Positions 1-12,512 are shown, counted from the first letter of the stretch. The stretch is DNA of 64,000 bases from Chrysaora quinquecirrha (GCA_014526335.1 JACTAT010000185.1:1-64000); one strand, 5' to 3'. Numbers and translations: made by a program. Notes: generated by a model not told the origin, from the letters alone.

Positions 1-655
<655 letters not shown>

Positions 656-1579
656 TGCTGATTCTATGATGTAAAATCAATAGAATTTACGGAATAGGTG
701 TAAGAGACTCCCGAGGGGTGAACTGCACGACGCGTTTAGGTCATAGAGATAGTTCAGGCGAAGACCATGTGCAAACTACAATCATGGCCTAAGTTATAGA
801 GACAACGGCCCCAAAATGTGTTGCCTACACACAACACACGAGATCAGGTCAGTATTTTTGGAATCATCAGCCTAACTGCGACAATAAATATTAAATATAG
901 TTAATACTCTCAGATTGTTAGCTATTGCCTTCTCCAAAACAAAAGTACAAAAAACCAAAATCTTTAAAACAAAGTAATTGAAAAAAAGCTATTATGCAGT
1001 TGCATTTCTGCACGTTCTTGAACAATGCGTGTGCGTGCGGCACCTCACAAAAAGATTTACATTTCGTGAGAGTAATAAAGCCTATAAACAAAGACGGGTG
1101 AATATTTTATATGTTGGTGAATTTTGCGCATTTCATAAATCTTTTTGAAAAATTTTCAACTTACAAAGTCCTAAAACACATTTAAGAGATTGCCTTTAAT
1201 ATAACTTTCTGCTTTTTATGTTTGAAGACTAAGACCGAAAAGTAATTGTACGGTAAGTGATGCAATTATTCCCGGGATATTTTGATACACATTGTGTTTT
1301 TACATGAAGACTTTTCTTACCCCTTTCCAGGGCCGTCAGAAGGGGGATGAGGGGGGGGGCTTTGAGCCCCCCAATAATTTTGAAACAATAGAGTGACATC
1401 ATAAAATCATTACGTCATCAAGTAATTTTTAGTTGTTCAGCCCCCCCCCCCCAAATCTGAGATTCCTTCCCACGGTCTTGCTTTCATTCTTGAGCCTCGT
1501 GCTGTTCCATTAATTTTTGCGCATCAATTCTTAACACTTGATGGCCCTGGGCGCACTTTGTCACATCATGCGAAGGAGC
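656..1579. other. Intergenic or intronic DNA, no gene seen
   Basis: I see no convincing exon here. A GC-ended fragment at about 1320-1470 has runs of G and C facing each other (GGGGGGGGGCTTTGAGCC on the left, a C run on the right) and looks like a decayed foldback element. The rest is ordinary AT-rich DNA. If gene A has exons to the left, this stretch would be intron. Confidence 0.4.
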
Positions 1580-1603
1580 GTGCCCACCCTAGGTAATGTC
1601 TGC

Positions 1604-2182
1604 GCAGTATTGTGGAGGATGTGCAGTAATGTGGAGGGATTTTCGCAGTAATGTGGAGGGTGTTCAGTAATGTGGAGGGATATCATCAGTAAGGTGGAGG
1701 GATTTTTGCAGTAATGTGGAGGATGTTCAGTAATGTGGAGGGCTATCTTTCAGTAATGTGGAGGGTGCGCAGTAATGTGGAGGGCTATCTTTCAGTAATG
1801 TGGAGGGATATCATCAGTGATGTGGCGGTTGCGGAGTAATGTGGAGGGCTATCTTGAAGTAATGTGGAGGGCTATCATAAGTAACGTGGAGGGCTATCTT
1901 TCAGTAACGTGGAGGATGTTCAGTAATGTGGAGTACTATCTTTCCGTAATGTGGTGGCTGCGGAGTATTGTGGAGGGCTATCTTAAAGTAATGTGGAGGG
2001 CTATCATCAGTGATGTGGAGGGATATCATCAGTAATGTGGTGGTTGCGGAGTAATGTGGAGGGCTATCTTGAAGTAATGTGGAGGGCTATCATCAGTAAC
2101 GTGGAGGGCTATCTTTCAGTAACGTGGAGGATGTTCAGTAATGTGGAGGACTATCTTTCCGTAATGTGGTGGCTGCGGAGTA
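1604..2182 (+). repeat. Left minisatellite array of the 5.27-kb element
   Basis: A tandem array of units of about 19-24 bp built on CAGTAATGTGGAGGG followed by variable linkers (CTATCTTT, ATATCATC, TGTT, ATTTTCG, TGCG). The linkers recur in order, giving a higher-order arrangement. The same array, inverted, lies at 6144-6836. Short open frames through it are repeat artefacts. Confidence 0.9.
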
Positions 2183-3039
2183 TACACTCAAAAAAATAAG
2201 GGTGCTTGACAGGGTTTTTCAAATCGGCAAGGGTTTTTCGCACAGCTAGGGTTTTTTAAAAAACCTTTTGAGACGTCCCTCTTTAAAGGGGTTTTTCAAA
2301 GGGTTGTTTGAGATCTTAAGGGGTTTTTAAGACAGTGAAAAAACCCTGCCGGGTTTTTTTGCTGGAATTCGTTAACTTTCTCAAGGGCTTTTCACCCAGA
2401 GTGAAATTCGAAAAGGGTTTTTCAACGTTAAGATTTTGCATAATATCTCACAAAGTTTATTTAAAAATTATCTTCAGATTAATAAAAATATGAAGAAAAC
2501 TTGAAAAGATATCAGATGAATGCGAAATAGGTTGCAAATTTGAAATTTTGGCGTCAAAAACCGATATTTTATTTGCGCAATTTGGAGTTCCCTCGCTTTT
2601 GCAATGGTCAAAGTCACGTGACAAGCTTCTAGATAACGAATCTGCGTCCTTGTGAAGTTCTTTTCAAAATTTTCATCTTCAAGAAGAAGACGAAAGCAAA
2701 CAGCAAGCCTTCGGGTATGTATCTATTGTTATTTGAAACGAATACCATCAGTATTTTGTTAACAACTAATTTCTTATAAATCTGCGTTTGTCAATATTTT
2801 GGGATGAAACAAAATTTCCTAGCTAGTAGTTAATTCTTCATCACTTTCCTTCAAATTTATTTAACCGCCAAAATCAAAAGCAAAGTTTATCATTTTGACT
2901 AACGGTAGGATAGGTTTCAAGGAATGGGTTGCATTGGAATCTTAAATAATTAATTAAATAGATTAGATATGTAAGCATTAATTAACAACTTCTAGATAAG
3001 CCTTCGGCCTTCAGTATTTGTACTGTTAGTTAGATGGAC

Positions 3040-3157
3040 TACCGTAAATCTTCGAATACGCCCCCGGGGGCTTATTTGCAAAATTGAATTTCTGGCTGGG
3101 GGCTTATTCGAGGGGGGACTTAGTCAAAGTTGGGGGCTTATTCGAGGATTTACGGTA
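3040..3157. mobile_element. Short foldback MITE, TACCGTAAATC termini
   Basis: Terminal inverted repeats TACCGTAAATCTTCGAATA and its inverse (GAGGATTTACGGTA) enclose about 80 bp of G-rich sequence in which GGGGGCTTATTCGAGG recurs. A longer copy lies at 47647-47968. The terminal TA pairs may be the target duplication. Confidence 0.8.
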
Positions 3158-3278
3158 CTTATTCAATGGATTCAAACCGCAAAGCGCCAATTTTACAAAG
3201 CTAAAAATTTAATCTCTCTTGGGTCATTTTAAACTCAAAATGTTGACTATTTCGCAACCATAAACATTAATACAGATA

Positions 3279-3523
3279 CACTTTTTTTAATAAGCAACTG
3301 GTCAATAAGCAACTAGGGCTGAAATTTGTTAAAATTTTTGGTGAAATAGCTTTCTTCATACTGTACATCCTTGCAAACTTGTCAGTTACATTGAAAAGCC
3401 AGAAAAGAGCCAAAATAAGAGGGTTTTAAGGGGTACCCATCATTCTGCGAGGGCTAAAATACTAGGTATGTTAAGCAACTCTTGAGGGCTGGGCCAAAGT
3501 CCAGTTGCTTATTAAAAAAAGTG
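3279..3523. mobile_element. TA|CAC-class MITE, AAGCAAC family
   Basis: Perfect 23-bp terminal inverted repeats start CACTTTTTTTAATAAGCAAC and end with the inverse. The word AAGCAAC (or GTTGCTT) recurs inside at both ends next to AGGGCTG. The interior carries AGAAAAGAGCCAAAATAAGA, also found inverted at 55620-55670. TA precedes the element but is mutated after it. Confidence 0.8.
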
Positions 3524-4317
3524 AAGCCTCTCTATCCTAACTTTCTTTGCCTACAAAAGGTATTGAGTAGGCATGTTACAGAAAAAGCTATCACTGTCAG
3601 CCTTCATGCTAGTTTTTTCGTTTGTCCAGCCTACAAGAACAAGGGGGCAAGTTTTTAGGCATTGGCAGTTAAATATCTGTTTTAAAAATTTTCAAATTCT
3701 TTTCTACAACGAAGTTAAATTTTTCCAGGGGGCTTGGTCCTGGCAAGCAAAAATTGTTCAAATTTCAAAGAAATAAATTCCTTTTTAAACTTTCCAAACC
3801 AAGAGTAAATGCTGTGTTTTAACCCTTATCCTACCGAGGGCGTTTTTTACCCCCTTCAAATTTTTTTACCCTGTGACTAATCTGTTTTTTTTTTCTTGGA
3901 ATTTGCTTCCAAACTCTTTGACTTTAAATTTCTATGTATAAGCTACAAAGTGGAGGAAAGAATGTACAAAGAAGCTTTCAGTTAGGGTTTGAGGTCGTAA
4001 GATACCAACGCTGTTACAAACAGCATGAAAGATGCCCTTGTTACCCGTGCCCTGGGTACCTAAGACTAAAGGGTCACAGGCAGTCGAAAATAAGAAACAA
4101 GGAAAAGAGAGGGGAAAATATGAGAAATGTGGTAATACGCTTGCTGAAAAACACACATCTCTTAGAAATTCTTTGATTTTAAAGAAAATCTCGCAGCTAT
4201 GTTATTTAAATAGTGAATGTTGCTGAATCGAGCTGTGTGAAATTTTACGCTCGCTTCACTTCGCTGCTTATTTTCAACTCCCCGTGCTGCGACCCCTTAG
4301 AGGCCCTGGTACTTGGG

Positions 4318-4475
4318 GAGGAGAGCCTTCGGCTGTACGACTTAGAGAGTTACTCGAAGATTACATTAAGGTGTTAAGCTCAGTGTAAATGTCTTTGGTT
4401 TTCTGACCATGCAATCCAGGTCTGAATTATATGTTGTGATATGCCACAAGCAAGGGCACCAACAGAATGTTCGTT
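4318..4475 (+). repeat. SINE relic (same family as 21503-21640)
   Basis: The stretch beginning GAGAGCCTTCGGCTGTACG and ending around ATGCCACAAGC aligns with 21503-21640, which begins GAGAGCCTTGGGCTGTATG. The B-box-like region here has decayed to CAGGTCTGAATTAT, where the other copy has AGGTTCGAATCTC. It lies inside the 3.55-kb element. Confidence 0.55.
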
Positions 4476-6143
4476 ATGTCGGGAGTTCGTTTCACCTGGA
4501 AAATTTATTTGTTTGTAGAGAATTAGTTATTCCAGGGACAGAATATTCCACAGGTCGTTGAGTAGGAAAATTCGTTATATCATGGCTGGGATTCTTCTGT
4601 GTAGTTATTTTAGAATGAATTACTTGTGTATTTTCAATGTTTAGTCCGTATCAATCATGTAATTTCTAAGGTAAAATACAGAAGAGCTTTAATGATGATT
4701 TGTGTGCAGTGTCTTAAAAACTTGAAATATTGAACTAAAGGAGTGTTTTTTTTGTAGGTATGCATTGGACTGGGATATGAATGCAGTTCTAGAAGATGAA
4801 GATGTGTTCGTAGGACTATCGCTGATTTTTACATGCAAGCACACATTGAAGATTTGCTAAAAAAACTTTTAAGTATTGGATGTGCCAATGTTTCAGTCTT
4901 ATTTCTAAAGACTCTGAACGTTAAGTATAATCAAAGCTGACGAGACTTTCTTTAACTTGAAGAAATGACTTCAACAAAGACAAAAAGTTATGAATCTCTG
5001 CTTGTCAACTTAAGTTTAACTAAAATTTGGATACCGTAGTCAACTTCATTTTGCGTAGAGAAGTTGCTACTTTGAACAAAATTTTGTCCCCTTTTCAAAT
5101 TTTTTATGAAGCTCGAGTGACATTTCACAGGGCCATTTCAGTCTTTAATAGCGTGGCTACAATATTTCCTTTAAAACCCAAGACTTTCTCGTAGATTTCT
5201 GTTTTTCAGCAATCGTACGAATCTTACTACCAATTTTCCTAGGAGTAAATTGCCCCTTGAATTAAATACTACTGTATGTTGTTGCAACTTATTGTAACTG
5301 TTATATTTATTTACATTGTAAATCATTTAGTGTTTTAACAGCAGATATGTTTATTAACGTTTAATGTTACGCATTTCAAATAATATCTGTTTTCGTTATT
5401 AGCTAATAACTTTTCATGCTTGAAAACCTTCTTCTGCTCTATGGCTTCTGGAAAAACCCCCGGTATATCGAACCCAAAAAGGTTGGGTATAAAACCTTTT
5501 TATAGGGTTTTTGGTAAAAACCCCGAGTACATATATCGAACCCCTAAAGGTGCTTCAAAAAACCCTCAGGGTTTTCCAAAAAACCCTTCACGAGGGTTTT
5601 TTGAAAAACCAATGATAAGGGTTTTTTGAAGAACCATTTGAAAGGGTTTTTCGAAGCACCTTTATGGGTTTGATATATGTGCTCTGTTGAAAAACCCTTT
5701 GAGGTTTTTTTGAGCACCTTTATTTTTTTGAGTGTATGACTACGTGAATACTGTAAACTTGCTATTAGACTGAGGAAGAGAGACAAAATAAATTGCCACT
5801 GATTCATGTACAGATCAGTTTATCGCTCAACTCATTGTATCTTCGTTTGTAAAAAAGAACAATGTTTTCTTCTTCGAATTTATATTCATATATTAGATAA
5901 TTCATGTCATATGTTAGATATATTTTATTCATGTTTAGTTAATATATATGTATTAGACATTTTACGCAAATGAACCAAAACTGTGATTCTTACACTTATA
6001 TGATGAAATATTAAAGCAGTGTGAAGGTTCTCATGGCTAAAAACGCACGGTTTAGCTTCCGAATTGCATTTCTTGTCAATGAGAATCGTTTAAAAAACGA
6101 AAATTCTCGGCAACCGCTACGAGAGTGCTTCTTGATTACTCGG

Positions 6144-6836
6144 GCCCTCCACATTACTTCAAGATAGCCCTCCACATTACTCCGCAACCACCACATTATT
6201 GATGATATCCCTCCACATCACTGATGATAGCCCTCCACATTACTTTAAGATAGCCCTCCACAATACTCCGCAGCCACCACATTACGGAAAGATAGTCCTC
6301 CACATTACTGAACATCCTCCACGTTACTGAAAGATAGCCTCCACGTTACTGATGATAGCCTCCACATTACTTCAAGATAGCCCTCCACATTACTCCGCAA
6401 CCACCACATTACTGATGATATCCTCCACATCACTGATGATAGCCCTCCACATTACTTTAAGATAGCCCTCCACAATACTCCGCAGCCACCACATTACGGA
6501 AAGATAGTCCTCCACATTACTGAACATCCTCCACGTTACTGAAAGATAGCCCTCCACGTTACTTATGATAGCCCTCCACATTACTTCAAGATAGCCTCCA
6601 CATTACTCCGCAACCGCCACATCACTGATGATATCCTCCACATTACTGAAAGATAGCCCTCCACATTACTGCGCACCCTCCACATTACTGAAAGATAGCC
6701 CTCCACATTACTGAACATCCTCCACATTACTGCAAAAATCCCTCCACCTTACTGATGATATCCCTCCACATTACTGAACACCCTCCACATTACTGCGAAA
6801 ATCCCTCCACATTACTGCACATCCTCCACAATACTG
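6144..6836 (-). repeat. Right minisatellite array of the 5.27-kb element
   Basis: Inverted counterpart of the 1604-2182 array, with core CCCTCCACATTACTG. It is about 110 bp longer than the left array through internal duplication of a block containing the TCCGCAACCACC and ACGGAAAGATAGT variants. The outer units match the left end in order and sequence. Confidence 0.9.
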
Positions 6837-6861
6837 CGCAGACATTACCTAGGGTGGTGCC

Positions 6862-8159
6862 ATCCAAGCATAAAAAACACTGCATCGATTTTTGTTAAAG
6901 CATTCCAAATCTGTGAGGGTCTTGATTCTGGCGATTTTTTATTTTGACTTGGCCTAACATCGTGCATCTGCTCGATCCTGTGTTCAGCATACAATCAGAA
7001 GCACCCTCCTGATGAGTCAAGCTTGGGTTTTTACTTATTACCATCCAAATTATCAAATGTTTGTGCTTCGATATATACCACCGTCTCCATGGCAACCAAT
7101 CTGCCAATAGACACTAGAAACTCGCAATCCTTAATTACCAACAATCTGAGTTTACGCTCTTTAGAGCAGTGAATTAAGCAATGACAAGATGTTTCGTAAC
7201 AGTTTGTCCATTCCTGAACTCTAAATCGATCGTTGAAGGTTCCTTGTTAGAAATCCTTGTACTATATGTCATGTTAGAAATTACGTCATCACTTGAGAAC
7301 TTTTTTACGTGACGTTACATCTCACATATTGTATATGGTTGTAGAAGAGAAATTGTTGCAGTTTTGTTCTTTGCCTGCCGGGCGCTGCAGGGCAACATTA
7401 ACACCGATTTTAACTGATTTACCTCAGTTGATAGCTGAGATTAATAAGGGGATCAAACGTACCCCTGTAGTAGTTAGCATATTTTATCATATTCTCATAC
7501 ATTATCATATTTAGTTTACTCATTCATTAGCACCTAGCCATGTTTGGTAACATCCTGTTGCAACACTAGCTTAGACATCCCCTCATTGCATCATTGCATG
7601 CTACCTATGAAGGTAATTCCCGCATGCTTTTAGATATTACCTTATTTGTCACATGTAGCATAGCCTTCGTTATTCATACCTTATATAGCCAGTTGCATCA
7701 TTTAAGCATATCAATTCATTCCTTGTAAGTACAAAAATATTGTAAATAGTTTACTTGGCATAAGTATAAAAATTGGTAGATTTTGGTTAGTAATTAGGCC
7801 TATTCACAAGTTGAGATTTCAGATTTAGTTGGTTGATTAGATAACACAGCAAAGCAAAGGAAAGTTTCTCTCTCGCTGGTAATCTGCGGCACGCAAGCAA
7901 AGTTTTGGGTGATATTGTTTCAATTGTTCTTCGGTGGATATATCTAGTTTATTTTTTTGCTAATACATACAAAATCCACGTTTTGCCAAACCCCCTGCCA
8001 GGTCGAGAATGTTCTGAAACACCCATATTGTAGGGTTAAATATTCTTTCAAATACGCTGTCTAGTCTGTTTTAGATAGTCGAGCTGCTTACATTGTTTGC
8101 TCTCTTTGTGATGTAAACTTTTGTAAACTTGAAACCATGTAAACTTTTGTATCTCTTAG
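6862..8159. other. Sequence upstream of the first visible exon of gene A, no exon found
   Basis: I searched this stretch for the two upstream exons expected for gene A (a TM1 exon, and a 60-nt exon reading like I-L-I-G-G-I-L-G-V) and found neither. It is AT-rich with no clear repeat. The acceptor of gene A's first visible exon (TCTCTTAG) ends at 8159. Confidence 0.4.
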
Positions 8160-10550
8160 AGCATCGCCAACATTGTATCTTCAGCAATTTCTGTTCTTGT
8201 GTCAGTTGGTGAAATTGTGATTGCAGGCCTTGGGATTGCATACTACAGAAAAGGATTTTGTGCCTCTATATGGTCCAATTACTATTATTCTTATTATGGA
8301 TCACGTCGGTACACACTATGCAGTGAATATCCTGACTCGGCCCTTGGGTTTGGAATATATGGAACTTTGATATCGCTCATGGTCATACAAATAGTAATTG
8401 CAGTTATAGCAGCTGTTTATTCCTTCAAGTTTATGTCTGGTGACATGGGAGAAAGATCCCAGGTTAGAATATTTATGTGTATGCTGACCTTTTATAGTGC
8501 TGATAGCGCGGTGCATTGGTGTGGGTGAGGCATTTTACAGTGTGTCAAAAGAAGATACTGCATCGTATCGTATCATATCGCATTGCATCGCATCGCATCG
8601 TATCGTATTGCTTTCAATCGTATCGTATCGTATCGTATCGTATCGCATAGAATAGTATAGTGTCATATTGTTTCGCATCCATATCGTATCGTATCTATTG
8701 TATTGTATCGTATCGTACCGCATCATATATCCTATCTTATTGTTTCATGATGGTATCGTATCGCAAAACGTAAAGAGTAACATAGCATAAGAGTAAACTG
8801 TATATATGTATGATATAGGGTTAGTATGTAAATCTTACTTTTAAGAGTTTTGCGATCTAAAAATCAACTTTCGCATCGAATACCTAGGGAACGCTCCCCT
8901 CCCCAGTGGCGTAGCTAGAAATTTTTAGTAGAGGGACAAAGCGGAAAACTTTGCTACCAAAGTGCGTGTCCATATTGGCATGTCCCTAACCGAGATTTAT
9001 TCATTCAGGGGTGAATTATAAAGACATACATTGAGACATGTTATTTTTCCTTAGAGTCAGATGCCTTTAGTGTATTACCCTGGTAACATGCAGCCAATGG
9101 TCGCACCATCTTATTACATGCCAGCACAACCAGGATCAATGGCACCATATCAAATTCAGGCAAACCAAACTCAAGTTTTCGCTCAAGTGCCTTATTCAAC
9201 ATCAGCAAATGCAACAGGATTGGCTTACACAACAACGAACGGATACCAGGTACGAGACAGCTTAATTTCCTTTATTTCTTGTCTGTTTCTGAGTAGGACC
9301 GTACTAGCATAGGACTTCGTGGGTTTGAGGTGCAAGAGATGGTGCTAGGTACATAGACGTAGGAGACAAAGCAGCTCCCCTTAATTTGAAAAATATGTCA
9401 AAAACAGTCACATTCCAGCTCGAAATTGCCTTGAAGTCGAGCAAAATTTTCATGAAAGGACTGTATCTTTCCAATAGATGCATTTTTTGGGTGTTGAGTT
9501 TTTTTGGGGTGGAGGTGTTGATTTTATGGTCGGCAGATGGTGCAGTAGTAATCGCCTTGCAGAACACAATGCACATAGTAGCACAAAACTTCAAAATTGC
9601 GATAGTGCATGTAGCATGCCCAAAAATGTTTCTGTTTCGATTATCAGATTAAATTCTAGGACGAAGATGTAGATTTCAAGACCTTTTACACTATAATGAT
9701 ATAATATCCTTGCATGCAAGTCGCACTTGCAAATAAAATTGCAAGCAAATTGCAAGTACAGTTGACATCCGCTATCTCGACTGCCCGCTATCTCGAACAT
9801 TCGCTATCTCGAACGATTTTCCATTTCCCCTCGTTTTGGTAAAAGGTTTTGTATAGAAAAATCATCCGCTATCTCGAACCCCGTTATCTCGAACATTCAC
9901 CGTCTCGAACCATTTTCGATTTCCCATGGAGGAAACCTGCTCTTTGTCTCGAACTTTGCCAAATTTTCTGCTGAACTGGTTAAAGAGACAGGCTGAAAAT
10001 ATGTACAAGTTCGCCTAGCGGAGCGGGAATGGCAGCAGCTAAGTGATATGCTGCCCATGTATACAATAGATGAAGCTGTTCTCTTTCGAGATGTGCTGCA
10101 TCGCCATTATCTCAATTTCACCAATAGTAGGGATGAAAGCAGATGAGCTTTGACTCCTATGTAAAAAATATACCAGACTTGTTTAATGAAATTTGGGATC
10201 AGTAACCCTGCATGTTAATAGGGGTTCCTTTTCTGACTTAAAAACTATAATTTTTTATATGAGGCATCCGTTATTTCGAACATTCGCTATCTCGAACTAA
10301 TTCCAGTTTCCCTCGAGAGTTCGAGATAGCGGATGTCAACTGTAAATCGAACTATAGTTTAAAACGCCTTTTAGCAAATCTGGAAATGACTACGTTCAAA
10401 TACCAGTTTTATTCGCCTCTCGCAATTTTTGTCACAGTTATTTTCATAATTATTTCCTCGTTGCAGATTGCATCTCAGAATATGGCAAACAATTCACAAA
10501 TGGCAGATGTGACAAAAACAGATCTCGCCGCGAGTGATGCTGCGCAGTAG
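8160..10550 (+). CDS. Gene A: MS4A-like tetraspan membrane protein, 3' part (5' exons not visible)
   Basis: Three exons join in frame, all phase 0: 8160-8462 (101 codons), 9055-9249 (65 codons) and 10467-10550 (27 codons plus TAG). The first corresponds to exon 3 of gene B: TM3 (about residues 4-28, ANIVSSAISVLVSVGEIVIA), an extracellular loop with two Cys and many Tyr, and TM4 (about 63-85, a V-I-Q-I-V-I-A-V-I-A-A-V run). The next two encode a cytoplasmic tail rich in Gln, Pro, Tyr and Ala, with YYPGNMQPMV and QVFAQVPYS and no PPxY motif. Acceptors are TCTCTTAG, TTCCTTAG and CGTTGCAG; donors are CAG|GTTAGA and CAG|GTACGA. The TM1/TM2 exons of the MS4A plan are missing from everything to the left, so the gene either starts outside the window or lost its 5' end. 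The 5.27-kb transposon lies 1.3 kb upstream. MS4A proteins are plasma-membrane four-span proteins; the role here is unknown. Confidence 0.7.
8560..8760. repeat. TCGTA/TCGCA pentanucleotide microsatellite
   Basis: About 200 bp of TATCG/CATCG pentamers with scattered variants, just after the first visible exon of gene A and inside its intron. Confidence 0.9.
9759..10342. mobile_element. Pogo/Tigger-like MITE, copy 1
   Basis: Terminal inverted repeats CAGTTGACATCCGCTATCTC and their inverse bound 584 bp, with TA duplicated at 9757-9758 and 10343-10344. TA targets and CAGT-starting ends carrying TATCTCGA words fit the pogo/Tigger branch of Tc1/mariner. The word CTATCTCGAAC recurs several times near both ends. 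It lies in the last intron of gene A. A near-identical copy lies at 34141-34732. Confidence 0.85.
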
Positions 10551-10874
10551 CCAAGCCAGATCAGTCAAAAAAAGTTCCTCGCTGGAATTTCGATTTAGCT
10601 GCGAAACTGCGAATGATGAAGAATTCACTTCATGCTGAAGACATACTTATTTAGAAGTAAGATTAAGGAACCGTTTAAATGAAGTTGTAGTGGTATTTTG
10701 CGGCTGTTTTGCTTGACTGCCTAGTTCCAGGTGCTTATTCCTACAAGCCTCTGCTCTGACGACGAGCTTATGCATTGTGGGCATTGTAGGACTGTAGGAA
10801 GGCTACCACCGCTCCCGATACGTCCTTCAAAAACCTGTTGCCTAGCAACGTACGTGTCACGCAACTAATTAAAC

Positions 10875-10880
10875 AATAAA
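10875..10880 (+). terminator. Polyadenylation signal candidate, gene A
   Basis: AATAAA lies 325 nt after the TAG stop of gene A, in AT-rich sequence. Confidence 0.4.
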
Positions 10881-12512
10881 GCTATATTAAGCATCTCCTT
10901 GAGGTCTTGATACTTTGTACCAAGTTTGGTTACTGTAGCTATAGGCTAAGAAGTACTGAGAAAAATAGGGAGGCCACAAACCCCCCTTCATATGCAAAAT
11001 CAACTAAAAAATACCCCATGTGAAGTAGGGTTAAAAGAGCTTTTTAGTGTATCAATTCAAAATTGCTTTGCAAAGCGTATTTAAAATTTAAAATTTTAGC
11101 ATTTGATTGGACAGAGAATTGTTGGATGTAGAAATAATTTTTCATCCTCAAGAGTTATCTTTTAAGTAGTAACAGTATTGCTGTAGTGAATTTATATTTA
11201 TCAATGGAAATGTATGTATGTAAAGTAAATTTAGCCTTAGGAATTCACTCACATTTCTGTAATTTTATTTTTTTTCAAGCTTATGGAATTTCGATTTTGA
11301 GCCTAAAAATATTCTTAAATTAGTCTATTCGAAATTTTCACGTGAAATGAGAATTTTGGTTCGACAACAGAAACATTTCTTGTCTCTGCGACTCTGGGGA
11401 GATGTTGCTCGCTTGTCACTCGCATGCTTAGCCAGCCCAGGAGACACCCCGAAAACAGTCGCGCAGGCGACATCGATATGTCATGTCTCCTGGTTTAGCC
11501 ACAGTTTTACGTCACAGAGGTCTGGTGTAGCGAGCGGTCTGACCGTGTTCGCCATTATTGGATATTGGTAACTTTTTGCGCGAAATATTTTAACGAAATA
11601 CCCTTAATTGCAATATCTTGAAAAAATTTTTGGATGCCAAGAATTCAAAAAGCATTACAGTAAGCACTACTTAATTTAACAAAACTGATTCATAAAAATT
11701 CTGGAGTCATTTCCAATTCAACTTTGCTTTGCTGGAAATCCCTGGAAAGCCCGTTGAAATCCCTTTTCACGAAAACCTCAGGGCGCAAATCGAAAAAATT
11801 ATTGGGGGTGTCATGAAGTGGGACCGAAGGGTATTGGTCTTTGTGTGCCGAAAAGCGCACCCACCTAGGGGGTTCGGGGCATGCTCCCCGGAAAATTTTG
11901 AAAATTGGGTTGCTAGAATCGCTCTGGTGACCATTTCAGGACTCTTTTAATGTATTTTTGCGCAGCCCAGCTGTTGAAGAAAACCTAAGAAACAACAAGT
12001 TTTGTCAAAATTTATGTCGATGTTGTCGCCTGACGCCCGGAATTGTCCAGAAACATAAAAATAAGGCCAGAAATGGCTGACACAACTTGTCTTTGTTGTA
12101 CAGCTAGGCATCTCCTGACTAACGGCAGTATTGACTACCAATACATTGTACTGTCATGAAGGGATTGGGTTGCAATTGGCCGAAAGTTGTCCCGCCTAGC
12201 TGCTCTGGCCCTTTGTTTGCTAATTTGTTCTTTCAAGAAAACATCATCACTATCTCCTGCTATGCAAAACAGCGTGGTGAATTAAGTTCAATGTTCAATG
12301 ATCTGCATGAGAGCAATTTTTTACCGATTTTTCTTTGGGTTTCGGGTACAACTCTGTTTATTACTATTGAAAATGGAAATAATTTAGTTCAGAGCCGGAT
12401 CGGGACCGACTTTATCACTATAAAGTAGCTACTGGGACCGGTTGGCAAAATTATTGGGGGGGTGTCACACCCCCCCACACCCCCCCTCATTTGCGCCCCC
12501 AATAACAAGAAC
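10881..12512. other. Intergenic stretch between genes A and B
   Basis: I recognise no gene. Short open frames occur at 11347-11571, 11729-11950 and 12156-12428 without family features. The pieces at 11780-11930 and 12440-12505 share the phrase AAAATTATTGGGGG and have facing G and C runs, and look like a decayed GC-ended repeat directly abutting the start of gene B. The promoter of B should lie here, but I see no clear TATA box. Confidence 0.35.

Larger units (their letters stand above)
2185..5734. mobile_element. 3.55-kb TA|CAC..GTG|TA element nested inside the 5.27-kb element
   Basis: The left end CACTCAAAAAAATAAGGG and its inverted right end (finishing GAGTG at 5734) are flanked by TA on both sides. 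Subterminal zones at about 2207-2420 and 5440-5715 are full of AGGGTTTTT words, in direct and inverted orientation. This is the same plan as the short TA|CAC elements elsewhere in the window (CAC, A/T-rich run, TAAG, family word). No long frame exists inside. A possible 5' exon-like stretch ends at a GTATGT donor near 2716, and a T-rich tract with AG precedes a 28-codon frame at about 4780-4862, but neither matches a family I know. Its length makes it the best candidate for a relative of the autonomous source. Confidence 0.65.
1585..6856. mobile_element. 5.27-kb DNA transposon with minisatellite terminal inverted repeats and 5-bp target duplication
   Basis: The left end CACCCTAGGTAATGTC at 1585 is matched exactly, inverted, by the right end finishing at 6856. 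The flanks carry a 5-bp direct repeat GTGCC (1580-1584 and 6857-6861), a target site duplication. The outer 230 bases or so of each end are nearly identical base for base. Inward, each end becomes a tandem array of a roughly 23-bp unit with core GTAATGTGGAGGG. The interior holds a second element (2185-5734) and about 400 bp of unassigned sequence, and no transposase is recognisable. Termini starting CAC with 5-bp duplications are typical of the Transib/RAG-like group, but without a transposase the superfamily is inference. The near identity of the ends points to recent movement or gene conversion. Confidence 0.8.

Noticed and set aside
1604..2182. CRISPR-like array
   Set aside because: The units vary in length and the linkers themselves recur; this is a minisatellite in a eukaryotic transposon arm, with no cas genes.
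4579..4640. Possible exon 2 of gene A inside the transposon (ATGGCTGGGATTCTTC)
   Set aside because: Superficial likeness to the I-G-G-I-L-G exon, but no splice borders in phase 0 and the wrong residues; also located within a mobile element.
12156..12428. 90-codon open frame upstream of gene B
   Set aside because: No homology recognised; adjacent to G/C-run repeat debris and out of any exon context.
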